DNA of 64,000 nucleotides from Streptomyces cathayae (GCF_029760955.1 NZ_CP121682.1:1054001-1118000); one strand, 5' to 3'; positions 27,409 through 37,745 are shown, numbered from the stretch's first letter. A program made the numbers and translations. The notes: generated by a model not told the origin, from the letters alone.

Positions 27409-28293
27409 TCACCGTCCGGCTTCGAGGACGGCGAGTACGTGTCGTGCCGTTTCCGTGGGTGTGCCACCCACCCGGACGCCGACGGCTTCCAGGGCGTCCT
27501 TCTTCGCCTGCGCCGTGCCCGAGGAGCCGGAGACGATCGCGCCCGCATGGCCCATGGTACGGCCCTCCGGTGCGGTGAAGCCCGCGATGTAGGCGACGAC
27601 CGGCTTGGTGACGTGCTCGCCGATGTAGGCGGCCGCGCGCTCCTCGGCGTCGCCGCCGATCTCGCCGATGAGGACGACGAGGTCGGTGTCGGGGTCCTCC
27701 TGGAAGGCGGCGAGACAGTCGATGTGGGTGGTGCCGACGACGGGGTCGCCGCCGATGCCGACGCAGGTCGAGAAGCCGATGTCCCGCAGTTCGTACATGA
27801 GCTGGTAGGTGAGCGTGCCGGACTTGGAGACCAGTCCGATGCGGCCCGGTTTGGTGATGTCGGCGGGGATGATGCCGGCGTTGGACTGCCCGGGGGTGAT
27901 CAGGCCGGGGCAGTTGGGGCCGACGACCCGGGTGCCCTTCTGCCGTGCGTACGTGATGAAGGCGACGGAGTCGTGGACGGGGATGCCCTCGGTGATGACG
28001 ACGGCCAGGCCGATGCCGGCGTCGGCCGCCTCCACGACGGCGGCCTTGGCGTGGGCGGGCGGTACGAAGACGACCGTGACGTCGGCTCCGGTCGCCTGTA
28101 TGCCGTCGGCGACCGATCCGAAGACGGGCACCGCACGGTCGTCGAAGTCGACGGTCCGGCCGGCCTTTCGGGGGTTGACCCCGCCGACGACGTTCGTGCC
28201 GGCGGCGAGCATCCGCCGGGTGTGCTTCATGCCCTCGCCGCCGGTCATGCCCTGGACGAGGACCTTGCTCTCCTTGGTGAGGTGGATCGCCAT
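27409..28293 (-). CDS. Succinyl-CoA ligase alpha-subunit paralogue
   Basis: 294 residues. The CoA-binding Rossmann part begins [29 protein letters not shown], and the phosphohistidine site is in [30 protein letters not shown] and [10 protein letters not shown] are family landmarks. Forms an acid-CoA ligase with the beta subunit encoded just upstream (11-bp gap). Strong ribosome site GAGGAGAG. Because it sits divergent from oxc/frc, the pair may act on an acid other than succinate (oxalate, formate, malate or glyoxylate-derived); a paralogous malate-CoA ligase is known in methylotrophs. The real substrate cannot be read from sequence. Confidence 0.88.
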   Translation of the reverse strand: MAIHLTKESKVLVQGMTGGEGMKHTRRMLAAGTNVVGGVNPRKAGRTVDFDDRAVPVFGSVADGIQATGADVTVVFVPPAHAKAAVVEAADAGIGLAVVITEGIPVHDSVAFITYARQKGTRVVGPNCPGLITPGQSNAGIIPADITKPGRIGLVSKSGTLTYQLMYELRDIGFSTCVGIGGDPVVGTTHIDCLAAFQEDPDTDLVVLIGEIGGDAEERAAAYIGEHVTKPVVAYIAGFTAPEGRTMGHAGAIVSGSSGTAQAKKDALEAVGVRVGGTPTETARHVLAVLEAGR

Positions 28294-28304
28294 GTCCGCT
28301 CTCC

Positions 28305-29435
28305 TCAGGCTGTGGTGGCGAGTCGGGCCGCGCGGTCGGCGGCGCCGTCCATCGTGGTGACCTGTTCGACCAGCGGGTGGGCACGCTCGTCGAGGATGGC
28401 CCGGCCCCGGGCCGCGTTGTTGCCGTCGAGGCGTACGACGAGCGGTTTGGTCAGCCGGACGGTGTCCAGGGCGCGGACGATGCCGTCGGCCACCGCGTCG
28501 CAGGCGGTGATGCCGCCGAAGACGTTGACGAAGACGGACTTCACGGCCGGGTCGGAGAGGATGACGGACAGTCCGTCCGCCATGATCTGCGCCGACGCCC
28601 CGCCGCCGATGTCGAGGAAGTCGGCGGGGCGGGCCCCGCAGCCGGCGACGACGTCGAGGGTCGACATGACCAGGCCGGCGCCGTTGCCGATGATGCCGAC
28701 CTCGCCGTCCAGTTTGACGTAGTTGAGGCCCTTCGCCGCCGCGGCCGCCTCCAGCGGGTCGGCGTGGGCCGAGTGCTCCGCTCCCCACCGGGCCTGGCGG
28801 AAGCGGGCGTTGTCGTCGAGGGTGACCTTGCCGTCCAGGGCCATGATCCGTCCGTCGCGGGTGCGGACGAGCGGGTTGACCTCGACGAGCAGGGCGTCCT
28901 CGCGGACGAGGACCTCCCAGAGCCGGACGAGGACGTCGACGGTCTGCGGCGGGAGGCCCGCCGTCTCGGCGATGCGGGCCGCGGTCGCCGAGGTGACGCC
29001 CTCGACGGGGTCGACGGGGATGCGCGCGACGGCCTCGGGGCGGGCTGCGGCGACCTCCTCGATGTCCATGCCGCCCTCGGCGGAGGCGATGGCGAGGAAG
29101 CGGCCGGCCGCGCGGTCGAGGACGTAGGAGACGTAGAACTCGTCCTCGATCTCCACGGGCTGGGCCAGCATGACCTCGCCGACCGTGTGCCCCTTGATGT
29201 CCATGCCGAGCATCTGGCGTGCCGTCAGTTCGGCGGCGGCCGGGTCGGCGGCGAGCTTGACCCCGCCCGCCTTGCCGCGTCCGCCGGTCTTGACCTGTGC
29301 CTTGACGACGACGCGGCCGCCGAGCCGGCGGGCGATCACGCGGGCTCCCTTGGGCGTGTCGGTGACCTCGGCCTTCGGCACCACGATGCCGTGTTCCTCG
29401 AAGAGTTGCCTTGCCTGGTGTTCGTACAGGTCCAT
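28305..29435 (-). CDS. Succinyl-CoA ligase beta-subunit paralogue
   Basis: 376 residues. ATP-grasp domain with [45 protein letters not shown] and MDIEEVA; C-terminal half has [21 protein letters not shown] and [23 protein letters not shown] at 29435 with CAGGAG before it matches the family N-terminus; an upstream GTG extension to 29525 reads unrelated sequence. First gene of a leftward unit sucC-sucD-ALDH whose promoter region is shared with the rightward oxc-frc operon and contains an 8-8-8 palindrome. ADP- or GDP-forming ligase coupling an acid with CoA; substrate as for the alpha subunit. Confidence 0.88.
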   Translation of the reverse strand: MDLYEHQARQLFEEHGIVVPKAEVTDTPKGARVIARRLGGRVVVKAQVKTGGRGKAGGVKLAADPAAAELTARQMLGMDIKGHTVGEVMLAQPVEIEDEFYVSYVLDRAAGRFLAIASAEGGMDIEEVAAARPEAVARIPVDPVEGVTSATAARIAETAGLPPQTVDVLVRLWEVLVREDALLVEVNPLVRTRDGRIMALDGKVTLDDNARFRQARWGAEHSAHADPLEAAAAAKGLNYVKLDGEVGIIGNGAGLVMSTLDVVAGCGARPADFLDIGGGASAQIMADGLSVILSDPAVKSVFVNVFGGITACDAVADGIVRALDTVRLTKPLVVRLDGNNAARGRAILDERAHPLVEQVTTMDGAADRAARLATTA

Positions 29436-29550
29436 CTCGGCTCCTGTCTGCGAAGTCGCCGGAAGGTCGCTGGGAGAAGCCGGGGTCCGGCGTGGGAAAA
29501 GTGGCGCGCACCCCCTGGACACCACTCATGGGATGCGGGATAACAAGCTT

Positions 29551-29574
29551 CATACAGTATTCGTCGACTGTATG
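29551..29574. promoter_or_regulatory. Operator in the divergent sucC/oxc promoter
   Basis: CATACAGT and ACTGTATG form a perfect 8-bp inverted repeat around ATTCGTCG. Positions 29559-29568 read ATTCGTCGAC, matching TTTCGTCGAC at 60577-60586 and TTTCGTCTAC at 57741-57750. This suggests control by the GntR protein encoded at 56991-57671. Confidence 0.6.
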
Positions 29575-29660
29575 CAATGTACTGCGAGAGCGGTGCGCGA
29601 GTAGTGCGCGAGTAGTTCGCGAGAGCGTTCCCACCCCCTATGAAGGGACAGGACTTCGCC

Positions 29661-31343
29661 ATGCCCGACGACACACAGGACCTGATCTCAGGCGGTCACC
29701 TCGTCGCCAAGGCCCTCAAGGCCGAGGGCGTCGACCGCATCTACACGCTGTGCGGCGGCCACATCATCGACATCTACGACGGCTGCGTGGACGAGGGCAT
29801 CGAGGTCGTCGACGTACGTCACGAACAGGTGGCCGCGCACGCGGCCGACGGCTACGCCCGGATCACCGGCAAGCCCGGCTGCGCGGTCGTCACCGCGGGC
29901 CCCGGCACCACCGACGCCGTCACCGGCGTCGCCAACGCCTTCCGCGCCGAGTCGCCGATGCTGCTGATCGGCGGTCAGGGAGCCCTGACCCAGCACAAGA
30001 TGGGGTCCCTGCAGGACCTGCCGCACGTCGACATGATGAACCCCATCACCAAGTTCGCGGCGACCGTGCCGGACACGGCACGCGCGGCGGACATGGTGTC
30101 GATGGCCTACCGCGAGTGCTACCACGGCGCGCCCGGCCCCTCCTTCCTGGAGATCCCGCGCGACGTCCTGGACGCCAAGGTCCCGGCGTCCGCGGCACGC
30201 GTGCCGCGGCAGGGCGCCTACCGCGCCTCGACGCGCTCGGCCGGCGACCCCGAGGCCGTCGAGAAGCTCGCCGACCTGCTGACGCACGCCGAGAAGCCGG
30301 CCATCCTGCTCGGCAGCCAGGTGTGGACCACCCGCGGGACCGAGGCGGCCGTCGAACTCGTCCGCGCCCTCGACATCCCCGCCTACATGAACGGCGCGGG
30401 ACGCGGCACCCTGCCGCCCGGCGACCCGCACCACTTCCAGCTGTCACGCCGGTACGCCTTCACGAACGCCGACGTCATCGTGATCGTCGGCACGCCCTTC
30501 GACTTCCGCATGGGCTACGGCAAGCGGCTGTCGCCGACGGCGACCGTCGTGCAGATCGACCTCGACTACCGCACCGTCGGCAAGAACCGCGACATCGACC
30601 TCGGCATCGTCGGCGACGCGGGGCTGGTGCTGAAGTCGGTGACCGAGGCGGTGTCCGGAAGGATCAACGGCGGTGCCTCCCAGCGCAAGGAGTGGCTGGA
30701 CGAGCTGCGCGCGGCCGAGCAGACCGCGCTGGAGAAGCGGCTGCCGCAGCTCAGGTCCAACGCCTCGCCCATCCACCCCTACCGGCTGGTCAGCGAGATC
30801 AACGACTTCCTCACCGAGGACTCGATCTACATCGGGGACGGCGGCGACATCGTCACCTTCTCCGGGCAGGTCGTCCAGCCCAGGTCGCCCGGCCACTGGA
30901 TGGACCCGGGCCCGCTGGGCACCCTCGGCGTCGGTGTCCCCTTCGTGCTCGCGGCCAAGCAGGCCCGGCCCGACAAGGAGGTCGTCGCCCTCTTCGGCGA
31001 CGGTGCCTTCTCCCTGACCGGCTGGGACTTCGAGACCCTCGTCCGCTACGACCTGCCCTTCGTCGGCATCGTCGGCAACAACTCCTCGATGAACCAGATC
31101 CGTTACGGCCAGGCCGCCAAGTACGGCAAGGAACGGGAGCGGGTCGGCAACACCCTCGGCGACGTCCCGTACGACAAGTTCGCGCAGATGCTGGGCGGTC
31201 ACGGCGAGGAGGTCCGCGACCCCGCCGACATCGGCCCCGCGCTGCGCCGGGCCCGCGAGTCGGGCAAGCCGTCCCTGATCAACGTCTGGGTGGACCCGGA
31301 CGCGTACGCCCCCGGAACCATGAACCAGACGATGTACAAGTGA
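29661..31343 (+). CDS. oxc: Thiamine-diphosphate decarboxylase, probable oxalyl-CoA decarboxylase
   Basis: 560 residues. N-terminal pyrimidine domain with the catalytic Glu in [20 protein letters not shown]; middle domain; C-terminal diphosphate-binding motif [29 protein letters not shown]. It is of the acetolactate synthase / 2-hydroxyacyl-CoA lyase class and differs from textbook Oxc in several blocks, but the next gene is a clear formyl-CoA transferase, so oxalyl-CoA to formyl-CoA plus CO2 is the likely reaction. ATG 29661 has AGGACTTCG spacing from AAGGGACAGGA; an ATG at 29640 lacks a ribosome site. First gene of oxc-frc-acyl-CoA ligase. A 2-hydroxyacyl-CoA lyase activity would be the alternative. 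Confidence 0.75.
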   Translation: MPDDTQDLISGGHLVAKALKAEGVDRIYTLCGGHIIDIYDGCVDEGIEVVDVRHEQVAAHAADGYARITGKPGCAVVTAGPGTTDAVTGVANAFRAESPMLLIGGQGALTQHKMGSLQDLPHVDMMNPITKFAATVPDTARAADMVSMAYRECYHGAPGPSFLEIPRDVLDAKVPASAARVPRQGAYRASTRSAGDPEAVEKLADLLTHAEKPAILLGSQVWTTRGTEAAVELVRALDIPAYMNGAGRGTLPPGDPHHFQLSRRYAFTNADVIVIVGTPFDFRMGYGKRLSPTATVVQIDLDYRTVGKNRDIDLGIVGDAGLVLKSVTEAVSGRINGGASQRKEWLDELRAAEQTALEKRLPQLRSNASPIHPYRLVSEINDFLTEDSIYIGDGGDIVTFSGQVVQPRSPGHWMDPGPLGTLGVGVPFVLAAKQARPDKEVVALFGDGAFSLTGWDFETLVRYDLPFVGIVGNNSSMNQIRYGQAAKYGKERERVGNTLGDVPYDKFAQMLGGHGEEVRDPADIGPALRRARESGKPSLINVWVDPDAYAPGTMNQTMYK

Positions 31344-31354
31344 GGTGCACGCCC

Positions 31355-32587
31355 ATGACCGCCAAGGCACTTGACGGCATCCGCGTCCTGGACATGACGC
31401 ACGTCCAGTCCGGGCCCTCCGCGACCCAGCTGCTGGCCTGGCTCGGCGCGGACGTCGTCAAACTGGAGGCCCCCACCGGGGACATCACGCGCACACAGCT
31501 GCGCGACCTCCCGGACGTCGACTCCCTCTACTTCACGATGCTCAACTGCAACAAGCGGAGCATCACCCTCAACACCAAGACCGAGCGCGGCAAGGAGATC
31601 CTCACCGAGCTGATCCGGCGCTCGGACGTCATGGTCGAGAACTTCGGACCGGGCGCCGTCGATCGGATGGGCTTCACCTGGGACCGCGTCAAGGAGATCA
31701 ATCCACGGATCGTCTACGCCTCCATCAAGGGGTTCGGCGAGGGCCCGTACACCGACTTCAAGGCGTACGAGGTCGTCGCGCAGGCCATGGGCGGGTCGAT
31801 GTCGACCACCGGTTTCGAGGACGGGCCGCCGCTGGCGACGGGGGCCCAGATCGGGGACTCGGGCACGGGCATCCACGTGGTGGCGGGCATCCTCGCCGCC
31901 CTGTTCCAGCGGGAGCACACCGGGCGCGGGCAGCGGGTGAACGTGGCCATGCAGCACGCGGTGCTCAACCTCTGCCGGGTGAAGCTGCGCGACCAGCAGC
32001 GCCTGACCCACGGTCCGCTCGCCGAATATCCCAACGAGGACTTCGGCGACGAGGTTCCCCGGTCCGGAAACGCCTCCGGCGGCGGGCAGCCCGGCTGGGC
32101 GGTCAGGTGCGCGCCGGGCGGACCGAACGACTACGTGTACGTCATCGTGCAGCCCGTCGGCTGGAAGCCGATCAGCGAGCTGATCGGCCGGCCGGAGCTG
32201 GCCGAGGACCCCGACTGGGCGACCCCCCGGGCACGGCTGCCCAGGCTGGGCAAGATGTTCCAGCTGATCGAGGAGTGGTCCTCGACGCTGCCCAAGTGGG
32301 AGGTGCTGGAGCGGCTGAACGCGCGCAACATCCCGTGCGGGCCGATCCTGTCCACCAAGGAGATCATCGAGGACGCCTCGCTGGCCGCGAACGGGATGGT
32401 CGTCACCGTCCCGCACCCCGAACGCGGCGCGTTCGTCACCGTCGGCAGCCCGCTGAAGCTCTCCGACTCCCCCGTCGACGTGGTCGCCTCCCCACTGCTC
32501 GGCGAGCACAACGAAGAGGTGTTCGTCGGCGAGCTCGGAATCGGCGACGAGGAACTGCGTCTGCTCAAGTCGAACGGGGTGATCTGA
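31355..32587 (+). CDS. frc: Formyl-CoA:oxalate CoA-transferase
   Basis: 410 residues, class III CoA-transferase. It swaps CoA from formyl-CoA to oxalate. It agrees with known Frc proteins over its whole length: [60 protein letters not shown], and the catalytic Asp168 in [10 protein letters not shown] (Asp169 of Oxalobacter Frc). The glycine loop reads SGGGQPGW rather than GGGGQPGW, a small change at the gate loop. C-terminus [15 protein letters not shown] precedes ATG 31355; 11 bp after oxc and directly abutting the next gene. Confidence 0.93.
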   Translation: MTAKALDGIRVLDMTHVQSGPSATQLLAWLGADVVKLEAPTGDITRTQLRDLPDVDSLYFTMLNCNKRSITLNTKTERGKEILTELIRRSDVMVENFGPGAVDRMGFTWDRVKEINPRIVYASIKGFGEGPYTDFKAYEVVAQAMGGSMSTTGFEDGPPLATGAQIGDSGTGIHVVAGILAALFQREHTGRGQRVNVAMQHAVLNLCRVKLRDQQRLTHGPLAEYPNEDFGDEVPRSGNASGGGQPGWAVRCAPGGPNDYVYVIVQPVGWKPISELIGRPELAEDPDWATPRARLPRLGKMFQLIEEWSSTLPKWEVLERLNARNIPCGPILSTKEIIEDASLAANGMVVTVPHPERGAFVTVGSPLKLSDSPVDVVASPLLGEHNEEVFVGELGIGDEELRLLKSNGVI

Positions 32588-34735
32588 GTGATGGCCGAGG
32601 ACCGCACGCTCCGGGTGCGCGCACTGCTCGACGCGGTGCGCGCCGACGGGCGCACCGCCCTCACCGCGCCCGAGGGCAAGGTGCTGGCGGACGCGTACGG
32701 GATCGCCGTACCGGGTGAGGAGCTGGCGACGGACGTCGAGGAGGCCGTGGCGTACGCGGCGCGGTTCGGCGGGCCCGTCGTGATGAAGATCGTCTCACCG
32801 GACATCCTGCACAAGACCGACGCCGGCGGTGTGATCGTCGGTGTGGAGGGCGCGGCCGATGTGCGGGCGGCGTTCTGCCGGATCGTGGAGAACGCGCGTG
32901 CCTACGACCCCGCCGCCCGGATCGACGGTGTGCAGGTGCAGGAGCTGCTGCCGCAGGGGCAGGAGGTCATCGTCGGCGCGGTCACCGATCCGACGTTCGG
33001 GAAGGTGGTGGCGTTCGGGCTCGGCGGGGTGCTCGTCGAGGTGCTCAAGGACGTCACCTTCCGGCTCGCGCCGGTGGAGGCCGACGAGGCGCTGTCGATG
33101 CTGGACTCGATCCGGTCGGCGGAGATCCTGCGCGGGGTGCGCGGCCGGGAGGGCGTGGACCGGTGGGCGGTCGCCGAGCAGATCCGCCGGGTGTCGCAAC
33201 TCGTCACGGACTTCCCGGAGATCGCCGAGGTGGACCTCAACCCGGTGATCGCCACCCCGGGCGGGGCCGTCGCCGCGGACATCCGGGTGATCCTGTCCAC
33301 CGAGACGCCCAGGGAGCGCCGCCAGTACTCGCGCGAGGAGATCCTGACCTCGATGCGGCGGCTGATGCAGCCGCGTTCGGTGGCGGTGATCGGCGCCTCC
33401 AACGAGGCGGGCAAGATCGGCAACTCGGTGATGCGCAACCTCGTCGACGGCGGTTTCGCCGGGGAGATCCACCCGGTGAACCCCAAGGCCGATGACATTC
33501 TGGGCCGCAAGGCGTACAAGAGTGTCACGGACGTCCCCGGTGAGGTGGATGTGGCGGTCTTCGCGATCCCCGCCAGGTTCGTGGCCGCGGCGCTGGAGGA
33601 GGTGGGGCGCAAGAAGATCCCGAACGCCGTCCTCATCCCCTCCGGGTTCGCCGAGACCGGTGAGCACGAACTCCAGGACGAGATCGTGGCGATCGCCGAG
33701 CGGCACGGTGTCCGGCTGCTCGGGCCCAACATCTACGGCTACTACTCGACCTGGCAGGACCTGTGCGCCACGTTCTGCACACCGTACGACGTCAAGGGCG
33801 GGGTCGCGCTGACCTCGCAGTCGGGCGGCATCGGGATGGCCATCCTGGGCTTCGCCCGCACCACCAGGACGGGTGTGTCGGCGATCGTCGGGCTGGGCAA
33901 CAAGTCGGACCTGGACGAGGACGACCTGCTGACCTGGTTCGGGGAGGACCCGCGCACCGACTGCATCGCCATGCACCTGGAGGACCTCAAGGACGGGCGG
34001 GCGTTCGTGCGGGCCGCGCGGGAGACCGTGCCGAAGAAGCCGGTCGTGGTCCTGAAGGCGGGGCGTACGGCGGCGGGCGCGAAGGCCGCGGGCTCGCACA
34101 CCGGCGCCCTGGCGGGTGACGACGCCGTGTACGACGACATCCTGCGGCAGGCCGGTGTGATCCGCGCGCCGGGTCTGCACGACATGCTCGAGTACGCGCG
34201 CGCGTTGCCGGTGCTGCCCACCCCGAAGGGCGACAACGTCGTGATCATCACGGGGGCGGGGGGCAGCGGGGTGCTGCTGTCGGACGCGGTGACGGACAAC
34301 GGGCTGTCGCTGATGGAGATCCCGCCGGATCTGGACACGGCGTTCCGGGCGTTCATCCCGCCGTTCGGGGCGGCCGGCAACCCGGTGGACATCACCGGGG
34401 GCGAGCCGCCGTCGACGTACGAGGCGACGATCCGGCTGGGTCTCGAGGACCCGCGCATCCACGCGCTGGTCCTCGGTTACTGGCACACGATCGTCACGCC
34501 TCCCATGGTGTTCGCCGAGCTCACCGCGCGGGTGGTGGCCGAGTTCCGCGAACGGGGCGTCGAGAAGCCGGTGGTGGCGTCGCTCGCGGGTGACGTGGAG
34601 GTCGAGGAGGCGTGCCAGTACCTCTTCGAGCGGGGGGTCGTGGCGTACCCGTACACGACCGAGCAGCCGGTGGCCGTGCTCGGCGCGAAGTACCGCTGGG
34701 CGCGTGCGGCGGGGTTGTTGGGGGGCGGTTCATGA
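32588..34735 (+). CDS. ADP-forming acyl-CoA synthetase (acetate-CoA ligase family)
   Basis: 715 residues, single chain with the ATP-grasp (beta) part first: VVMKIVSPDILHKTDAGGVIVGV, VVAFGLGGVLVEVLKDVTFRLAP. From about residue 260 comes the CoA-binding alpha part: RSVAVIGASNEAGKIGNSVMRNL, GPNIYGYYSTW, TSQSGGIG and the catalytic His in AAGSHTGALAGDDAVYD. Such enzymes interconvert acyl-CoA + ADP + Pi with acid + CoA + ATP. In an oxalate operon it may recover ATP from formyl-CoA or activate oxalate; this is inference. Start is GTG 32588 or ATG 32591, immediately after the frc stop, so coupled. A 14-bp hairpin follows the stop. Confidence 0.88.
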   Translation: MMAEDRTLRVRALLDAVRADGRTALTAPEGKVLADAYGIAVPGEELATDVEEAVAYAARFGGPVVMKIVSPDILHKTDAGGVIVGVEGAADVRAAFCRIVENARAYDPAARIDGVQVQELLPQGQEVIVGAVTDPTFGKVVAFGLGGVLVEVLKDVTFRLAPVEADEALSMLDSIRSAEILRGVRGREGVDRWAVAEQIRRVSQLVTDFPEIAEVDLNPVIATPGGAVAADIRVILSTETPRERRQYSREEILTSMRRLMQPRSVAVIGASNEAGKIGNSVMRNLVDGGFAGEIHPVNPKADDILGRKAYKSVTDVPGEVDVAVFAIPARFVAAALEEVGRKKIPNAVLIPSGFAETGEHELQDEIVAIAERHGVRLLGPNIYGYYSTWQDLCATFCTPYDVKGGVALTSQSGGIGMAILGFARTTRTGVSAIVGLGNKSDLDEDDLLTWFGEDPRTDCIAMHLEDLKDGRAFVRAARETVPKKPVVVLKAGRTAAGAKAAGSHTGALAGDDAVYDDILRQAGVIRAPGLHDMLEYARALPVLPTPKGDNVVIITGAGGSGVLLSDAVTDNGLSLMEIPPDLDTAFRAFIPPFGAAGNPVDITGGEPPSTYEATIRLGLEDPRIHALVLGYWHTIVTPPMVFAELTARVVAEFRERGVEKPVVASLAGDVEVEEACQYLFERGVVAYPYTTEQPVAVLGAKYRWARAAGLLGGGS

Positions 34736-34747
34736 GATGAGCGGAAA

Positions 34748-34780
34748 GGGGCCGGCCGACGGTGCGCGTCGGCCGGCCCC
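34748..34780 (+). terminator. Terminator-like hairpin after the oxc operon
   Basis: GGGGCCGGCCGACG (34748-34761) pairs perfectly with CGTCGGCCGGCCCC (34767-34780). It separates the ligase gene from oxlT and may weaken rather than end transcription. Confidence 0.65.
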
Positions 34781-34856
34781 GGGACCCGAATGCGCACGAA
34801 AGGCATGGGACAGGGGGCGCTGGCCAGAACTTTCGACGCAAGGGGTGCAACACGAC

Positions 34857-36242
34857 ATGACAACGACTGATCTACGTAGTCCGGTTCCCTACCGGGAGGT
34901 GGCCGACGCGAACGGACGCGTCTACCGCCTCGGTGAGACCGACGTCGACATCATGGGCCGCAAGCGCAAGTGGATGGTCATCCTGCCCTGGGTCGGCATG
35001 ATGGGCATCAGCTCGGCGGAGTACGCGTTCGCGTCCGCCGAGGACACCCTGCACACGGCTCACTCGTGGAGCAGCGCGCACATCTTCTGGATGCTGGGGG
35101 TCTGGGTCTTCTTCCAGGCGGCGGTGGCCTTCCCGGCGGGCAAGCTGCGGGAGAGCGGCCGGCTGCCGGCCCGCTGGGCGATGATGTGCGGTGCGGTGGG
35201 TACCCTGCTGGGCTATCTCTCGCTCGCCTTCGCACCGCATGTGATCGTCGCGTATCTCGGCTTCGGCATGTTCAGCGGTATGGGCGCCGGCATGGTGTAC
35301 GCGACCTGCGTGAACATGGTCGCCAAGTGGTATCCGGAGCGCAAGGGCGGCAAGACCGGCTTCGTGAACGGCGGTTTCGCCTACGGTTCGGTGCCGTTCG
35401 TCTTCCTCTTCACCGGCTTCATGGACCTCACCAACTTCCGGTGGGTGCTGGTCTCCGTGGGTGTGTTCCTGGCCGGTGTGGTGGCGGTGTCCGGCTACTT
35501 CTTCAAGGACCCGCCGAAGAACTGGTGGCCGGCCGACATCGACCCGCTGAAGAAGCCGACCGACGCACGCACCCGGCGCGCGCTGGAGAAGAACCCGCCG
35601 GCCGTGCACCAGTACACCCCCAAGGAGGCGTGGCGGACCGGCCGGGTGGCGCTGATGTGGTTCTGCCTGCTGTGCACCTCGGGCGTGAACATCTTCGGCA
35701 TCGCCTTCCAGGTGCCCTTCGGCGACGACGCGGGCTTCGCCGGAGGCATCGTGGCGACCGCCATGTCCCTGAAGGCGATCGTCAACGGCACCGGCCGCGG
35801 TGTCATCGGCTGGCTCTCCGACCGGTACGGCCGCAAGCAGTGCCTGATCTTCGTCTGTATCGTCCTCGGGCTGTCCCAGTACGGCATCCTGTTCTCCGGG
35901 AACATCGGGAACCTGCCGCTGTTCCTGCTGTTCTCGTCCATCTCCGGCTTCGGCGGCGGTGCCATCTTCCCGATGTTCGCGGCGATGACCGCCGACTACT
36001 TCGGTGAGAACAACAACGCCTCCAACTACGGCCTGGTGTACTCCTCGAAGCTGGTCTCCGGTCTGCTCGGGTCCGGCATGGGCGCCGTCGTGGTGGCCAC
36101 CTGGGACTACGCGGGCGCGTTCATCCTCGCCGGTTCGATCTCCCTGTTCGCCGGTTGCGTGGCCGTGTTCCTGCATCCCCCGGGGCGGCCGAAGGCCCGC
36201 ATCGTCCCGAACCCGCAGCCGCTCGGTGACGAGACGGCCTGA
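34857..36242 (+). CDS. OxlT-like MFS transporter, probable oxalate/formate antiporter
   Basis: 461 residues, 12 helices, in the inner membrane sense of a Gram-positive cytoplasmic membrane. LPWVGMMGISSAEYAFASAEDTL, FSGMGAGMVYATCVNMVAKWYPERKGGKTGFVNGGFAYGS and GWLSDRYGRKQCLIF are typical of the oxalate:formate antiporter family; SGYFFKDPPKNWWP is the usual segment after helix 6. AAGGGG precedes ATG 34857. Lies behind oxc-frc-ligase after a hairpin. It would exchange external oxalate for formate, helping proton balance. A second paralogue lies at 59053-60414. Confidence 0.85.
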   Translation: MTTTDLRSPVPYREVADANGRVYRLGETDVDIMGRKRKWMVILPWVGMMGISSAEYAFASAEDTLHTAHSWSSAHIFWMLGVWVFFQAAVAFPAGKLRESGRLPARWAMMCGAVGTLLGYLSLAFAPHVIVAYLGFGMFSGMGAGMVYATCVNMVAKWYPERKGGKTGFVNGGFAYGSVPFVFLFTGFMDLTNFRWVLVSVGVFLAGVVAVSGYFFKDPPKNWWPADIDPLKKPTDARTRRALEKNPPAVHQYTPKEAWRTGRVALMWFCLLCTSGVNIFGIAFQVPFGDDAGFAGGIVATAMSLKAIVNGTGRGVIGWLSDRYGRKQCLIFVCIVLGLSQYGILFSGNIGNLPLFLLFSSISGFGGGAIFPMFAAMTADYFGENNNASNYGLVYSSKLVSGLLGSGMGAVVVATWDYAGAFILAGSISLFAGCVAVFLHPPGRPKARIVPNPQPLGDETA

Positions 36243-36308
36243 CCCTTCCGGTCGCCGCCGACGCCGCATACCGTCCCTGCTGCGGAGTACCGCACGAGAG
36301 TTTCGTCC

Positions 36309-36363
36309 ACACGGACCGGGCGGCCCCTCCCGCATGCTGCGGGAGGGGCCGCCCGGTCCGTGT
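36309..36363. terminator. Bidirectional terminator with 26-bp perfect stem
   Basis: Arms 36309-36334 and 36338-36363 pair without mismatch around TGC, between convergent oxlT and the Tat-exported isomerase-like gene; the centre reads CCTCCCGCATGCTGCGGGAGG. Confidence 0.9.
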
Positions 36364-36369
36364 TCCCGG

Positions 36370-37587
36370 TCAGCGGCGCCGCCGGCGCAGGGCCGCCAGG
36401 TTGTCGTAGCTGATCTTGGCCTCGCGCAGCGACTGCCCGGGGTCGGTGTCGCTCGGGGCGGTGTCGTCCTCGACCATCGGGTTGCGGTAGTTCCGCTCCC
36501 CGACCCGGGAGAAGAACGTCGTGTAGTCGATGACGCCGGTTCCGAAGGGCACCATCTCGTAGCCCATGCCGTTGGTCGTGCTGACGACGCCGTCCTTGGC
36601 GTGGAACAGCGGGTAGCGCTTGTTGTGGCGGGCGACCAGGCCGGCCGGGTCGAAGACGTTCCTGCGGGTGGAACCGTCGTGGGCGGTGTACGTGTGGAAC
36701 TTGTACTGGGCGACATGCGCCCAGAAGATGTCCATCTCCAGCCAGACGAGCTTCGGGTCGGTGACCTTGAGGAAGTACTCCAGCTTCCGGATGCCCGAGC
36801 TGCGGGTCGGCCGGCCCTGGTCGTCCAGCGGTCCGCCGTCGAGCAGGAAGCCGTAGGCGCCGTCGTGGTTGTGGGTGTAGAGCTTGATGCCCTCGCGGCG
36901 GGCGATCGCGCCGAGGGCGTTCCACTTGTCGGCGGCCACGTCCCAGTCGGCGCGGTGGGAGCTGCCGGTGGGGTCGCCGCCGGTGCCCATGTGGTCCAGG
37001 CCGAGGATGTTGGCGATCTCCAGGTGCTTCTTGAAGGTCTCCTTGTCCGCCGTGGTCAGCGGCCAGGAGGACGGGATGAAGCCGTGGTTGCCCTGGGCGC
37101 GCAGGCCGTAGTCGTCCAGCCAGCGGCGCAGCAGCTTCGCTCCCGCCACGGACTCCAGGCTCGCCCCTCCGGGTGCGTTCGCGTGCTGGTTGTAGCCGGC
37201 GAACTCCACCTGGCGGTAGCCGTGGCGGGCCAGCTGTTTGAACACCTCGCGGAAGCCGGAGGGCAGATCGGTGGACAGGGGGTCGCGGCCGGTGGCGTCA
37301 CGCACGGTGTAGAGGATGATGCCGCGCTTGTGCGGCGGGACGAGCACCTGCCCGCCGCGGTCGTGGCCGTGGTCGTGCCCGTGGTCGTGGTCTCTGCCGC
37401 GGTCGTGGGCCAGGGCGGGGGCGGCGCCGAAGACGGGGAGCGCGACGGCTCCGGCCGCCACGGCGGTGCAGGTGCTGAGGAAGCGGCGCCGGTCCACGCC
37501 CAGGGAGCGGCGCAGTCCCTCGTCCGGGGCATCGGCGGCCGAGGCGGTGACGGCCTCGGTGCGGGAGGGGTCGGAGTACGGGGTCAC
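36370..37587 (-). CDS. Tat-exported xylose isomerase-like TIM-barrel protein
   Basis: 405 residues from GTG 37587 (AAGGCAGG upstream). A Tat signal (VDRRRFLSTCTAVAAGAVALPVFGAAPALA) is followed by a His/Asp-rich spacer HDRGRDHDHGHDHGHDRGG, likely metal binding. The rest is a sugar phosphate isomerase/epimerase-type barrel: LYTVRD, LARHGYRQVEFAGYN, NHGFIP, IKLYTHNHDGAYGF, LVWLEMDIFWAH and FHAKDGV carry the usual metal-ligand Glu/His pattern. Such secreted enzymes are found in sugar oxidation (3-keto sugar) systems. It lies 158 bp behind the EBO-like cluster on the same strand and may or may not belong to it. Confidence 0.8.
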   Translation of the reverse strand: MTPYSDPSRTEAVTASAADAPDEGLRRSLGVDRRRFLSTCTAVAAGAVALPVFGAAPALAHDRGRDHDHGHDHGHDRGGQVLVPPHKRGIILYTVRDATGRDPLSTDLPSGFREVFKQLARHGYRQVEFAGYNQHANAPGGASLESVAGAKLLRRWLDDYGLRAQGNHGFIPSSWPLTTADKETFKKHLEIANILGLDHMGTGGDPTGSSHRADWDVAADKWNALGAIARREGIKLYTHNHDGAYGFLLDGGPLDDQGRPTRSSGIRKLEYFLKVTDPKLVWLEMDIFWAHVAQYKFHTYTAHDGSTRRNVFDPAGLVARHNKRYPLFHAKDGVVSTTNGMGYEMVPFGTGVIDYTTFFSRVGERNYRNPMVEDDTAPSDTDPGQSLREAKISYDNLAALRRRRR

Positions 37588-37745
37588 AAGTGGCCTGCCT
37601 TCTCGGTCGTGGCCGGTTCCGGTGCCGCCGGGACCGGCCGTTGTCAGTGCCGTGTGTTTCACTCTCCGTAGCTGGATCGCTGGATCTCGGAGGCGTCTGT
37701 GTGGTGGTGCGTCCGTCGTGGTGGGGCGTCAGCCGTGGTGGTGTG

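Noticed and set aside
31955..31957. His201 in Frc where other Frc proteins have Asp (MQDAV to MQHAV)
   Set aside because: First suspected as loss of the catalytic Asp, but counting along Oxalobacter Frc shows the nucleophile is the Asp in GDSNSG, which is kept here as Asp168 in GDSGTG.
29411..32587. 1058-codon frame that would extend frc upstream
   Set aside because: The upstream part is the Arg-rich shadow of oxc; Frc similarity begins at ATG 31355.
36243..36308. A small membrane partner behind the first OxlT, as seen for OxlT2
   Set aside because: The frame after the TGA at 36240 reads a Pro/Arg-rich sequence with no membrane helix.
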